Of a DNA stretch of 64,000 nucleotides, positions 1-9,683 are shown piece after piece (position 1 is the first letter of the stretch; the number at the start of each line of letters is the position of its first letter). This DNA is from Halomonas cerina (GTDB lineage Bacteria; Pseudomonadota; Gammaproteobacteria; Pseudomonadales; Halomonadaceae). The notes beneath the pieces were generated by a model that ran no database searches, was not told where the DNA came from, and saw only the letters and a list, made by a program, of their open reading frames with translations. The stretch is taken from contig NZ_JACHXP010000017.1 of assembly GCF_014192215.1 (NCBI RefSeq), positions 28,695 through 92,694 on the forward strand. Reading direction: 5' to 3'. The position numbers and the translations under genes were made by a program.

Positions 1-13
1 CCCCCTCAACACT

Positions 14-37
14 CATCCTAACAGGATGTCTTTTTTT
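14..37 (+). terminator. Intrinsic terminator of an upstream gene outside the window
   Basis: A six-base-pair stem CATCCT/AGGATG with a three-base loop is followed by TC and seven T residues. In the plus direction this is a classic Rho-independent terminator. It must serve a plus-strand gene ending before base 1, because smpB runs toward it on the other strand and would meet the A-rich side first. The bases from here to the smpB stop hold nothing else I can recognise. Confidence 0.7.
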
Positions 38-115
38 ATGACAGCTCTCAGAAGGGTTTGTTCCCGCCGGAAGCGTCATGGTCGTCAGTCTGCAGGAGAT
101 GCACTCTGTGACCCG

Positions 116-613
116 TCAAGCCTTGTTTTGTTCCCGCATGATGCGTCCCTTCTGCCGCTGCCAGTCGCGGCTCTTCTCGGTGGCGCGCTTGTCGTGCTGC
201 TTCTTGCCAGTCACCAGCGCCAGCTCGCACTTGATCAGGTTGCCCTTCCAGTAGAGCTTTAACGGCACGCAGGTGTGTCCCTTGTCCTGCGTGCGCGAGA
301 AGATCTTGGCGATCTCCTTGCGGTGCAGCAGCAACTTGCGGGTGCGCGTGGGGTCGGCCACCTCGTGGGTGCTGGCGGTATTGAGCGGCGTGATGTGGCT
401 GCCCAGCAGCCAGGCCTCGCCGTTCTTGACCAGAATGTAGGTGTCGGTGAGCTGCGCCTTGCCGGCACGCATGCTCTTCACCTCCCAGCCGGCCAACGCC
501 ACCCCCGCCTCGAAGGTCTCGTCGATGTGATATTCGAACCGCGCCTTCTTGTTCAGGGCGATGACATTGTTGCCAGGGCCCTTGCCCTTGCCTTTCCCTT
601 TCTTGTTGGCCAT
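116..613 (-). CDS. smpB: SsrA-binding protein SmpB
   Basis: This 165-residue protein is SmpB, which binds tmRNA and delivers it to stalled ribosomes for trans-translation in the cytoplasm. The start at 613 gives [12 protein letters not shown]; a longer reading frame exists upstream but would add non-homologous residues. Family hallmarks are visible: the [28 protein letters not shown] core and the basic C-terminal tail ending near [13 protein letters not shown], which enters the empty mRNA channel. The lysine/glycine-rich N-terminus is somewhat expanded. It is divergent from ratA, the arrangement found in Pseudomonas. The tmRNA gene itself is not in the window. Confidence 0.97.
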   Translation of the reverse strand: MANKKGKGKGKGPGNNVIALNKKARFEYHIDETFEAGVALAGWEVKSMRAGKAQLTDTYILVKNGEAWLLGSHITPLNTASTHEVADPTRTRKLLLHRKEIAKIFSRTQDKGHTCVPLKLYWKGNLIKCELALVTGKKQHDKRATEKSRDWQRQKGRIMREQNKA

Positions 614-746
614 GGAACCTCGTGACGTGATCGGTGCGACCTCTGTGTGGCGACCCCTCCGATATGGGGGGAAGCATGATATCATTCAAGGTCGAAATAA
701 CCGCTCATGATACGCCTTGGGCCCCCTGAAGTCAGCGGAGAGGTCA

Positions 747-1184
747 ATGCCAACGGTCAATCGGTCCGCCCTGGTGCGGCACACCCCTCGAGAAATGTTC
801 GATCTGGTCAACGATTTCGAGCGCTACCCGGAGTTCCTTCCAGGCTGTCGGAAGGCGCGCCTGATCGAGCAGGACAAGGCCCACCTGGTGGGGGAGATGA
901 CCCTGGGGCGCGCCGGCATCGAGCAAAGCTTCACCACTCGCAACGACCTCTACGAGCCGGAGCGCATCGAGCTGTCCTTGGTCAAGGGGCCGTTCAAGCG
1001 CTTGCGCGGTCGCTGGCAGTTCACGCCCATGGGCCAGGATGCCTGCAAGGTGAGCCTCGAGATGGAGTTCGAGTTCGCCAGCCGCCTGCTGGGCATGGCC
1101 TTCGGCAAGCTGTTCCAGCAGGTCGCGGGGCAGCTGGTGGATGCGTTCACGCACCGGGCCGACAACGTCTATGGCCGGCGTTAA
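747..1184 (+). CDS. ratA: RatA/COQ10-type START-domain protein
   Basis: This 145-residue START/polyketide-cyclase-fold protein is the RatA (PasT, UPF0083) family. E. coli RatA was reported to block 70S ribosome association, while the mitochondrial relative COQ10 binds ubiquinone; the true role here is uncertain between these. The start at 747 gives MPTVNRSALV and has a good GGAGAGG ribosome site; upstream in-frame codons at 717 are less likely. The conserved motif VNDFERYPEFLPGC near residues 20-33 is characteristic. It overlaps rnfH by 14 bases, so the two are translationally coupled, as in E. coli (ratA-ratB). Confidence 0.93.
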   Translation: MPTVNRSALVRHTPREMFDLVNDFERYPEFLPGCRKARLIEQDKAHLVGEMTLGRAGIEQSFTTRNDLYEPERIELSLVKGPFKRLRGRWQFTPMGQDACKVSLEMEFEFASRLLGMAFGKLFQQVAGQLVDAFTHRADNVYGRR

Positions 1185-1485
1185 GCGGCGCCGGCTGCGC
1201 GTCGAGGTGGCCTTCGCGTTGCCTGAGCGGCAACGCCTCGTGAGCCTCGAGGTGCCCGCGGGCACCTCGGCGCGCCAGGCGGTGAGTCTGGCCCGGCTAG
1301 AGGCGCACTTCCCGGAGCTTCCGCCTTCCACCTTTCGCGACGCCGATCTCGGCATCTTCGGTCGGCGACTGCGCGACCCCGAACGCGTGGTGCTTCGGGA
1401 GGGTGACCGGGTCGAGGTCTATCGCCCGCTGCAGATCGATCCCAAGGCCGCCCGGGCCGAGCGAGCGGTACGCGGCAAGCGCTAG
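1171..1485 (+). CDS. rnfH: RnfH family ubiquitin-like protein
   Basis: A 104-residue RnfH/UPF0125 protein with a beta-grasp (ThiS/ubiquitin-like) fold. The family is named for association with Rnf electron-transport clusters, but in most gammaproteobacteria it sits next to ratA, as here, and its function is unresolved. Start 1171 (MAGVKRRRLRVEV) overlaps the ratA end. Conserved features are the RVEVAFALPERQ opening strand, LGIFGRR, and the RVEVYRPLQIDPKAAR segment before a basic tail. The gene ends 13 bases from the convergent bamE stop. Confidence 0.93.
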   Translation: MAGVKRRRLRVEVAFALPERQRLVSLEVPAGTSARQAVSLARLEAHFPELPPSTFRDADLGIFGRRLRDPERVVLREGDRVEVYRPLQIDPKAARAERAVRGKR

Positions 1486-1498
1486 GGGCGGACCGGTC

Positions 1499-1927
1499 TC
1501 AGGGGCGGTCCGGGGTAACGTTGTCGAGGGGGGCTTCCGGGACATCGTCGATCGCCTTGCTCGCCGGGCCGATGCCGCGATTCTCGGGTAGTGCCGGGGC
1601 GCGGGAGAAGTCGCCACCATGCGCGATCTCCGCCAGGCGGTTGCCGTCGAAGGTGAGGGTGACACGGCGCTGCTCCACGCCACCGTAGGCCTCTTCCAGC
1701 CGGTAGACGTAATCCCACTCATCGGCATCGAAGGGGGCTTCGAGCAGGGGGCTGCCCATCACCTCGGCCACCTGCTGACGGGTCATGCCTGGACGCAGCT
1801 GCTCGACCATGCCGGCAGTCACCAGGTTGCCCTGAGGGATATCGCGCTTATACACGCCGAAGTAGCTGCAACCGCTGGTCAGGAAGAGCAAGAGGAAAAG
1901 GGTGACAATTCTGGTCGGCTTTTGCAT
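1499..1927 (-). CDS. bamE: Outer membrane protein assembly factor BamE (SmpA/OmlA)
   Basis: BamE is a lipoprotein of the BAM complex that inserts beta-barrel proteins into the outer membrane. The 142-residue product starts at 1927 and has a lipoprotein signal: basic MQKPTR, a hydrophobic run, then TSGC with the lipidated Cys at residue 20. The SmpA/OmlA core follows, with PQGNLVT, LRPGMTRQQVAEVMGSP and the DEWDYVYR segment. The C-terminal extension past residue 110 is proline- and acid-rich and probably disordered. It is divergent from fur across 72 bases, as in Pseudomonas (omlA-fur). Confidence 0.95.
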   Translation of the reverse strand: MQKPTRIVTLFLLLFLTSGCSYFGVYKRDIPQGNLVTAGMVEQLRPGMTRQQVAEVMGSPLLEAPFDADEWDYVYRLEEAYGGVEQRRVTLTFDGNRLAEIAHGGDFSRAPALPENRGIGPASKAIDDVPEAPLDNVTPDRP

Positions 1928-1999
1928 TTGCGCCCATTCTTCACTATCGTGGATTCGGTCGATCATAACCGACCCTACCCGATACTGCGAAGAGCGACC

Positions 2000-2446
2000 A
2001 TGGCCGACCAGAACCATGAATTGCGCAAGGCCGGTCTGAAAGTGACCCTGCCGCGCCTAAAGATCCTGCAGATCCTCGAGACTGCCACCGACCAGCACCA
2101 CCTGAGCGCCGAAGACGTCTACAAGACGCTGCTGGAAGCCGGCGAGGATGTGGGCCTGGCCACCGTCTATCGCGTGCTGACGCAATTCGAGTCCGCCGGG
2201 CTGGTGACCCGCCATAACTTCGATGGCGGCCATGCCGTCTTCGAGCTGTCTCAGGAAGAGCACCATGATCACATGGTGTGCCTGGACAGCGGCGAGATCA
2301 TCGAGTTCTACGACGAGACCATCGAGCGTCGCCAGCAGGAGATCGCCGAGGAGCACGGCTACGAGCTCGTCGACCATGCCTTGGTGCTCTACGTGAGGCC
2401 TCGAGGCTCTCGGTCGACCCGCCAGGAAGGCACCCAGAAGAAGTGA
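2000..2446 (+). CDS. fur: Ferric uptake regulator Fur
   Basis: A 148-residue Fur repressor: an N-terminal winged helix (residues about 1-83, with VTLPRLKILQIL and GLATVYRVLTQFESAGLV) and a C-terminal metal-binding dimerisation domain. The metal ligands HHDH are present. The second cysteine of the CxxC motif found in E. coli Fur is absent; the sequence reads VCLDSGEI, as in Pseudomonas-type Fur with a single Cys there. The start at 2000 (MADQNHELRKAGLKVTLPR) is the canonical one; in-frame codons further upstream lie inside bamE antisense. Fur probably controls the siderophore-type ABC operon at 10.6-13.5 kb. Confidence 0.97.
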   Translation: MADQNHELRKAGLKVTLPRLKILQILETATDQHHLSAEDVYKTLLEAGEDVGLATVYRVLTQFESAGLVTRHNFDGGHAVFELSQEEHHDHMVCLDSGEIIEFYDETIERRQQEIAEEHGYELVDHALVLYVRPRGSRSTRQEGTQKK

Positions 2447-2480
2447 TACTGCTCCGCTGAACCCGCCAGGCACTCGACCG

Positions 2481-2506
2481 CGGCCCCGATCCCAGGATCG
2501 GGGCCG
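2481..2506. terminator. Hairpin between convergent fur and recN
   Basis: A perfect 12-base-pair stem, CGGCCCCGATCC with GGATCGGGGCCG, has a two-base nominal loop and lies between the fur and recN stops. It probably ends both transcripts. The T-tract is weak on each side (TGTTG on the plus strand). Confidence 0.65.
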
Positions 2507-2529
2507 TGTTGCGTTGGTAGGCGGGGCGC

Positions 2530-4203
2530 TCAATGGTGGGCGCGCTGGCTGGCGTCGAGCATCTCCCGGGCATGGGCCAGGGTCTGGTCGGTGAGGGTCA
2601 TGCCGCCCAGCATGCGGGCCAGCTCGCTCACCCGGCCGGCCTCGTCGAGCAGGGTCATGCGGGTCAGGGTGATGTCCTCCCTGGCCTGCTTGGTGATGTG
2701 CAGGTGCCGGTGGGCCTGGGCCGCCACCTGGGGCAGGTGGGTGACGGTCATCACCTGGCCGCTCTCGCCGAGCCGGCGCAGCAGCTGGCCGACGATCTCC
2801 GCGGTGGCGCCGGAGACCCCCACGTCCACCTCGTCGAACACCAGGCTGGGGATGGTGGAGTGCTGCGCCGCCACCACCTGGATGGCCAGGCTGATGCGCG
2901 ACAGCTCACCGCCCGAGGCCACCTTGGCCAGAGGGCGGGCCGGCTGGCCGGGGTTAGCACTGATCAAGAAGCGAATGCGATCCTGACCCTCCGGGGCCGA
3001 GGTATCGCGCGGCGCCACCTCGACCTCGAAGCGTGCCTTGCCCATGGCCAGGAACGCCAGCTGCTCCTGCACGGCCCGACCGAAACGGCCGGCGGCCTCG
3101 TGGCGCGTCTCGCTGATCACGGCGGCCTGCTCGCACCACTGCTGCTTGAGGGCCTCGACCTCCCGGGAAAGGGCATCGAGGTCATCATCGCTGCCGTCGA
3201 TGCCGGCCAACTCGGTGGCCAGCGTATGGTGCAGCGCGGTGAGTTCCTCGGGCAGCACGTGGTGTTTGCGGGCGATGCGGTGCACCTCGCCCAGCCGCTC
3301 CTCGACCCAGGCCAGGCGCTCCGGGTCCAGTTCGACATCGGCGGCGACGTGGTTGAGCTCGCGGCTGGCCTCCTCGACCTGGATGCGTGCGTCACCGAGC
3401 ATGGAGAGCGCCTCGGCCAGGGCGCCGCGGTCGCTGCCGGGAAGCGCCGAGAGCCGGTTGATCGCCTGGGTCAGCCGCGCCAGCACGCCGCCTTCCTCGC
3501 CGTCGCAGCACTCCGCGGCGAAGCGGGTCTCCTGCAGCCGTTCCTCGGCGTGGGCCAGCGTCTCCTGTTCCTCTTCCAGTCCCTGGAGCTCGCCCTCGGT
3601 CAGGGCCAGCGCCTCGAGCTCCTCGACCTGGTAACGCAACAGTTGGCGACGAGCGCGCACTTCATCGCCGTCCTCGGCCAGGCGCTTGAGCCGGCGCCGG
3701 GCCTCGCGCCAAGCCCGGTAGGTCTCGGCCAGCTCGGCCACCGCCTGGCCATGGCCGGCGAAGTCGTCGAGCAGGCGCAGGTGGGTCTCCTCGCGCAACA
3801 GGGCCTGGTGGGCATGCTGGCCATGGATCTCGATGAGGTGCTCGCCCAGCGCCTTGAGGTCGGCCACCGTGGTCGGCTGGCCGTTGATCCAGGCCTTGGA
3901 GCGCCCGGCACGGGTCACGACCCGGCGCAGCAGGCAGTCATCATCGGGCAACTCGCGGCGGGCGAGCCAGGCACGGGCCTCGGGGAGGGTGGCGATGTCG
4001 AAGCGGGCGCTGAGGTCGGCCCGCTCGGTGGCGTGGCGCACGCTGCCGGCGTCGGCCCGCTCGCCTAGGCACAGGCCCAGGGCGTCGAGCAGGATCGACT
4101 TGCCGGCCCCGGTCTCGCCGGTGAGGGCGGTCATGCCGCCGGCGAGCTCGAGCTCCAGATGGTCGACGATGGCGAAGTCACGAATGGCGAGCTCTGTCAG
4201 CAT
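2530..4203 (-). CDS. recN: DNA repair protein RecN
   Basis: RecN is an SMC-like ATPase acting in double-strand-break repair and induced by the SOS response. The 557-residue product matches the usual length of about 553. It starts at 4203 (MLTELAIRDFAIVDHLELEL). Visible parts are Walker A GETGAGKS near residue 29, a long glutamate/arginine-rich coiled coil in the middle, and the C-terminal ATPase half with SGGELSRISLAIQ followed by FDEVDVGVSG. Two tandem LexA-like sites lie 58-95 bases upstream. It is divergent from grpE, giving adjoining SOS and heat-shock control regions. Confidence 0.96.
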   Translation of the reverse strand: MLTELAIRDFAIVDHLELELAGGMTALTGETGAGKSILLDALGLCLGERADAGSVRHATERADLSARFDIATLPEARAWLARRELPDDDCLLRRVVTRAGRSKAWINGQPTTVADLKALGEHLIEIHGQHAHQALLREETHLRLLDDFAGHGQAVAELAETYRAWREARRRLKRLAEDGDEVRARRQLLRYQVEELEALALTEGELQGLEEEQETLAHAEERLQETRFAAECCDGEEGGVLARLTQAINRLSALPGSDRGALAEALSMLGDARIQVEEASRELNHVAADVELDPERLAWVEERLGEVHRIARKHHVLPEELTALHHTLATELAGIDGSDDDLDALSREVEALKQQWCEQAAVISETRHEAAGRFGRAVQEQLAFLAMGKARFEVEVAPRDTSAPEGQDRIRFLISANPGQPARPLAKVASGGELSRISLAIQVVAAQHSTIPSLVFDEVDVGVSGATAEIVGQLLRRLGESGQVMTVTHLPQVAAQAHRHLHITKQAREDITLTRMTLLDEAGRVSELARMLGGMTLTDQTLAHAREMLDASQRAHH

Positions 4204-4260
4204 GGTGCGTGTCTCCCGGCGCAGGGCCTGTCCGAAACGACTGATCATCCATCCACTGTG

Positions 4261-4297
4261 GTGGTTGTTTATACAGTGATAGTGGCTGTTTATACAG
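4261..4297 (-). promoter_or_regulatory. Two tandem LexA-like operator sites upstream of recN
   Basis: On the plus strand GTGGTTGTTTATACAG (4261-4276) and GTGGCTGTTTATACAG (4282-4297) are near-identical and start 21 bases, two helical turns, apart. Each has a perfect TATACAG half of the gammaproteobacterial LexA box (CTGT-N8-ACAG) and a degenerate other half. recN is a classic SOS gene that often carries more than one LexA box, which fits. The assignment is inference from motif and context. Confidence 0.55.
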
Positions 4298-4346
4298 TAG
4301 TCGGCCGGGCGGAACAATGCACGGTCCAGAGATCTGCCTTCGTCGC

Positions 4347-4374
4347 CTTGAGTTCGTCACAGCCAGCCCCATAT
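4347..4374 (+). promoter_or_regulatory. Sigma-32 heat-shock promoter of grpE
   Basis: CTTGAGT (4347-4353) is followed after 13 bases by CCCCATAT (4367-4374). This is nearly the E. coli sigma-32 (RpoH) consensus CTTGAAA-N(13-15)-CCCCATNT. It lies 77 bases before the grpE start codon. Confidence 0.85.
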
Positions 4375-4451
4375 ACCTCCGACATTGATGCCCGTGACAT
4401 TCATGTCGTGTTGGCGGCTTTGCCGTCGCCCCAAGCCATCAGGAGACCCAC

Positions 4452-5084
4452 ATGGCCAAACAACCGCAGACGCCACTGGAAGAGGAAGTGGAGCGCGCCG
4501 ACCAGGATGCCGAGCCGCAGCGCGAGCCCACCGAGGGCGAGCTGCAGGATGCCGCCCAGGCGGCAGAGACCGCCGAACAGACCTCGGCGGATGCCGACAA
4601 CCTCGAGAGTGGCGATGCCGAGGCGCTAGCGGTGAAGGTCGAGGAACTCGAGCAGGCGCTGGCCGAGGCCAAGGACCAGGCGCTGCGCACCGCGGCCGAG
4701 GCCCAGAACGTGCGTCGCCGTGCCGAGCAGGAGGCCGAGAAGACGCGCAAGTTCGCCCTGGAGAAGTTCGTCAAGGAACTGCTGCCGGTGGTCGATAGCC
4801 TGGAGAAGGCGCTGGAGGCCATGGGCGAGGATGCCACCGAGGCGCACCGCGAGGGGGTGGCCATGACGCTGAAGATGCAGCACGACGTGCTGGCCAAGTT
4901 CGGCGTCGAAGTGGTGGAGCCCGAGGGCGAGCCCTTCGATCCGCAGTACCATGAGGCCATGGCCATGGTGCCCAACCCCGAGCTCGAGCCCAACACCGTC
5001 ATGGAGGTGATGCAGAAGGGCTACCTGCTTAACGGGCGCCTGGTGCGGCCCGCCATGGTGGTGGTCAGCAAGGCCGCCGAGTGA
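4452..5084 (+). CDS. grpE: Nucleotide exchange factor GrpE
   Basis: GrpE releases ADP from DnaK. The 210-residue product has an acidic, disordered N-terminus (about residues 1-55), a long coiled-coil helix with AEAQNVRRRAEQEAEK and FVKELLPVVDSLEKAL, and the C-terminal beta domain with GEPFDPQYHEAM and VMQKGYLLNGRLVRPAMV. The start at 4452 follows AGGAG. The acidic N-terminus is longer than usual, common in halophile-like lineages. It is transcribed from a sigma-32 promoter; dnaK follows with a second one of its own. Confidence 0.97.
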   Translation: MAKQPQTPLEEEVERADQDAEPQREPTEGELQDAAQAAETAEQTSADADNLESGDAEALAVKVEELEQALAEAKDQALRTAAEAQNVRRRAEQEAEKTRKFALEKFVKELLPVVDSLEKALEAMGEDATEAHREGVAMTLKMQHDVLAKFGVEVVEPEGEPFDPQYHEAMAMVPNPELEPNTVMEVMQKGYLLNGRLVRPAMVVVSKAAE

Positions 5085-5111
5085 CCCGACGCGACAATTG
5101 CGGGGGCAGGG

Positions 5112-5139
5112 CTTGAAAAGCGTCGCTCGGCCCCCAGAT
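5112..5139 (+). promoter_or_regulatory. Sigma-32 heat-shock promoter of dnaK
   Basis: CTTGAAA (5112-5118), 13 bases, then CCCCAGAT (5132-5139): an exact -35 and near-exact -10 match to the sigma-32 consensus. It lies in the 128-base grpE-dnaK gap and would let dnaKJ be induced independently of grpE. Confidence 0.88.
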
Positions 5140-5212
5140 AGACGTCAACTCCGTGGTGAAAGCCGCAGAACACGCTCTTTCGTGACACCGCAACGACTTT
5201 CGAGGATTACCT

Positions 5213-7141
<1,929 letters not shown>

Positions 7142-7172
7142 ACCACGACGTCTGAACCACGGACGACGCCAG

Positions 7173-7193
7173 CGCGGGAGGCCCTCTCCCGCG
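7173..7193 (+). terminator. Hairpin between dnaK and dnaJ
   Basis: The stem CGCGGGAG/CTCCCGCG (8 bp, 5-base loop) stands 32 bases after the dnaK stop. The following sequence TTGGTGTTTCC is only weakly T-rich. It is probably a partial terminator or mRNA-stabilising structure that lowers dnaJ relative to dnaK. Confidence 0.5.
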
Positions 7194-7233
7194 TTGGTGT
7201 TTCCGTCGAGTCGCTACGGAGGCGGACAGACCC

Positions 7234-8388
7234 ATGTCCAAGCGTGACTACTACGAGGTGCTGGGCGTCGAGCGCGGGGCCGACCAAAAAGACATCAAGA
7301 AGGCCTACCGACGGCTGGCCCAGAAGTTCCATCCGGACCGCAACCCGGACGATGACAAGGCCGCGGAGAAGTTCCGCGAGGTCTCCGAGGCCTACGAAGT
7401 CCTGGCCGACAGCGAGAAGCGCGCGGCCTACGACCAGTTCGGCCATGCCGGCGTCGATGGCCAGGCCGGTGGTTTCGGTGGTGCCGGTGGCTTCGGTGGC
7501 GCCGGAGCCGGGGGCTTCAGCGACATCTTCGGCGATGTCTTCGGCGATATCTTCGGCGGGGGCGGCGCGCGGCGCCATCCCAATGCGCCGCAGCGCGGCA
7601 GCGACCTGCGCTACAACCTCGAGCTCGACCTCGAGGACGCGGTGGCCGGCACCAGCGTGGATATCCGCGTGCCGCGCCATATCGAGTGCGAGCGCTGCGA
7701 CGGCGGCGGCGCCGAGCCGGGCTCCAGCAAGGAGACCTGCCCGACCTGCAACGGCATGGGCCAGGTACGCATGCAGCAGGGCTTCTTCGCCGTGCAGCAG
7801 ACCTGCCCGACCTGCCATGGCTCGGGCCAGCACATCAAGGTGCCGTGCCACAAGTGCCACGGCGAGGGCCGGGTACGCGAGACTCGCACCCTGTCGGTGA
7901 AGATCCCCGCCGGCGTCGACACCGGCGACCGCATCCGCTTGAATGGCGAGGGCGAGGCCGGCCTCAACGGGGGGCCGCCCGGCGATCTTTATGTCCAGGT
8001 GGCGATCAAGCCGCACCACATCTTCCAGCGCGACGGCCGCCACCTGCAGTGCGAGGTGCCGATCAACTTCGTCGACGCCGCCCTGGGCGGCGAGCTCGAG
8101 GTGCCGACCCTGGATGGCCGGGTCAAGCTGAAGATCCCGCCGGAGACCCAGACCGGCAAGCTGTTCCGCCTCAAGGGCAAGGGCGTGAAGCCAGTACGCG
8201 GCGGTCCCCCGGGGGATCTGCTGTGCCGTGTGGTGGTCGAGACTCCGGTCAAGCTAGGCGAGGAGCAGAAGGAACTGCTGCGTCGCTTCCAGGAGAGCCT
8301 GGAGGGCACCAACAGTCACCACCACTCGCCGAAGAAGTCGAGCTTCTTCGACGGCGTGAAGAAGTTTTTCGAGGATATGAAACCGTAA
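7234..8388 (+). CDS. dnaJ: Chaperone DnaJ (Hsp40)
   Basis: A type I J-protein of 384 residues. The J domain has the HPD motif at residues 33-35 ([10 protein letters not shown]). A Gly/Phe-rich linker with [11 protein letters not shown] repeats follows, then four zinc-binding CxxCxGxG repeats ([32 protein letters not shown]) and the C-terminal substrate-binding beta domains. It stimulates DnaK ATPase and delivers clients. It is the last gene of the chaperone cluster; a strong terminator follows, and beyond it begins the accessory block. Confidence 0.98.
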   Translation: MSKRDYYEVLGVERGADQKDIKKAYRRLAQKFHPDRNPDDDKAAEKFREVSEAYEVLADSEKRAAYDQFGHAGVDGQAGGFGGAGGFGGAGAGGFSDIFGDVFGDIFGGGGARRHPNAPQRGSDLRYNLELDLEDAVAGTSVDIRVPRHIECERCDGGGAEPGSSKETCPTCNGMGQVRMQQGFFAVQQTCPTCHGSGQHIKVPCHKCHGEGRVRETRTLSVKIPAGVDTGDRIRLNGEGEAGLNGGPPGDLYVQVAIKPHHIFQRDGRHLQCEVPINFVDAALGGELEVPTLDGRVKLKIPPETQTGKLFRLKGKGVKPVRGGPPGDLLCRVVVETPVKLGEEQKELLRRFQESLEGTNSHHHSPKKSSFFDGVKKFFEDMKP

Positions 8389-8409
8389 GGCTCGCCTCGT
8401 TGACCTCTA

Positions 8410-8442
8410 AAGGCCCCGCGCTCCACCAGGAGGCGGGGCCTT
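8410..8442. terminator. Terminator after dnaJ
   Basis: The 10-base-pair stem AAGGCCCCGC/GCGGGGCCTT encloses a 13-base loop. It lies 22 bases after dnaJ and 11 bases from the convergent HNH gene stop, so it may serve both strands. The T-tract is short. Confidence 0.65.
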
Positions 8443-8453
8443 GTCATGTCGGG

Positions 8454-9383
8454 TCAGCGCTGCAGATGTTCTTGCCGCCAGGCGAGGGCCTCGGGGCAGG
8501 GGTGCCAGCGCGGATCCTGGGGCAATACCAGCGGGTGGCCGTCCAGCTCGCAGAGCCAGCGGTTGTCCGCTACCAGGGTGTCGATCGCGGGGCTGAGATG
8601 CCAGCGATGATCCGGGCCCGGAGCGATCAGATGGTTGTCCATGGCCCAGTGCAGATTGGGTGTGAGCGCCAGACCGTTTGTCGGCCGATCATCCTGGCTG
8701 ACGCTGAAAGGAATCAAGTGAGCGGCTTCCACCAGATAGCGGTAGTCGGGCGTGATATAGCGCAACCGGCTGGCCGCGCAGCGATAGTCATAGGCCTCCA
8801 GCACCAAGGTGCGAAAGGCGGCGGAGCGAGCGTACTGCTGCCGTGACTCTTGGATGCTGCCTTTCAACTTCTCGGGATGCTTCTCGTATTCGCCGCTGGC
8901 CAGTGCCGCTTGAAAGTATTTCTGTAGTCGCGCATGGGCTGCTTGATCCGATGAAAGGTAGCGGTTCACCAGCAGGGCACAGGCCTCTTCGGCTGTCTGA
9001 CGGTCTTGGAGAGCTGAGAAAAGCGCGGGATCGAGTCGAGCAGAAGAGAAGCGCTCCAACAGCTTGTTCAGGGACTTCGGCTGGCCGAGCTGGTCCGCCA
9101 AAGGGGCCAGTTCAGAAGTGTAATCCGGCGACCAGAGGAGCCCCTCGGGGCCTTGGTCATTACGCAGATGCCAGAGAGGCAGCCAGGGGCTGGCCTTGTG
9201 GCGCTCACCACTGGCCAGCTCAAAAAGATCGTGATAGCGGATCAACAGTCGTCGATCGATGGCCACCTTACTGGAGACGATATGGCCAGCCTGGATCTCG
9301 CAGATTATGGACAGCAGCAGACAGGGCTTGTTGAATGGGCTTCCCGTTCGAAGATGCTTGAGGCATTCCAGCCGCTCATCCAT
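8454..9383 (-). CDS. HNH endonuclease, probable modification-dependent (SBD-HNH-like) restriction protein
   Basis: A 309-residue two-domain protein. The C-terminal HNH nuclease is clear: EAAHLIPFSVSQDDRPTNGLAL and TPNLHWAMDNHLI supply His222, Asn236 and His245. The N-terminal part (NKPCLLLSIICEI near 18-30, then SPWLPLWHL near 65-73 and GLLWSP) resembles the sulfur-binding domain of ScoMcrA-type enzymes that cut phosphorothioate-modified DNA. That half of the call is by pattern memory and less certain. No dnd modification genes are nearby, as expected for a stand-alone defence nuclease. Base composition is visibly lower in GC than the neighbours, suggesting transfer. A perfect 15-base palindrome lies 28 bases upstream of the start. 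Confidence 0.7.
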   Translation of the reverse strand: MDERLECLKHLRTGSPFNKPCLLLSIICEIQAGHIVSSKVAIDRRLLIRYHDLFELASGERHKASPWLPLWHLRNDQGPEGLLWSPDYTSELAPLADQLGQPKSLNKLLERFSSARLDPALFSALQDRQTAEEACALLVNRYLSSDQAAHARLQKYFQAALASGEYEKHPEKLKGSIQESRQQYARSAAFRTLVLEAYDYRCAASRLRYITPDYRYLVEAAHLIPFSVSQDDRPTNGLALTPNLHWAMDNHLIAPGPDHRWHLSPAIDTLVADNRWLCELDGHPLVLPQDPRWHPCPEALAWRQEHLQR

Positions 9384-9411
9384 CTGCTTTGTCTTCCCTA
9401 GTGAAAGGATG

Positions 9412-9426
9412 GCGATAACGTATCGC
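9412..9426. promoter_or_regulatory. Palindrome upstream of the HNH gene
   Basis: GCGATAacgTATCGC is a perfect inverted repeat with a three-base centre, 28 bases upstream of the HNH start codon. It has the form of an operator for a dimeric regulator, but no cognate regulator is adjacent. Confidence 0.35.
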
Positions 9427-9683
9427 GCTCATGCCGCTGTTGTCATGCCGGATCGTCAGTTCCCAGGGGTGGTTTGGAGGCTTGGTCGCTTTTGATCATG
9501 GGAGTCATTCCGGCTGACGGTGTAACATGTCTGGTTTGCGATCAGCGCTGGACTTGGCGTAGGGCGCCGAGGCGTTCTGTTGGCGCCGGGTATGGTCAGC
9601 CGGGCGCATGATGTCGATGGCTGTCGACCCACGACGAGGGCGGAAACGCTCTGTGTTACTCAGATACGTAGACAAGGAAGCTC
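9427..9683. other. Intergenic stretch without a recognisable gene
   Basis: The space between the HNH gene and the EamA transporter holds no credible coding region or RNA. An open frame starting at 9608 overlaps the transporter in another frame and is a GC shadow. Promoters for both divergent genes must lie here or in the palindrome region, but none is clear. Confidence 0.5.

Noticed and set aside
2533..4068. 511-codon plus-strand open frame opposite recN
   Set aside because: Low-complexity Gly/Leu/His composition typical of antisense GC-rich frames; recN on the other strand is full length.
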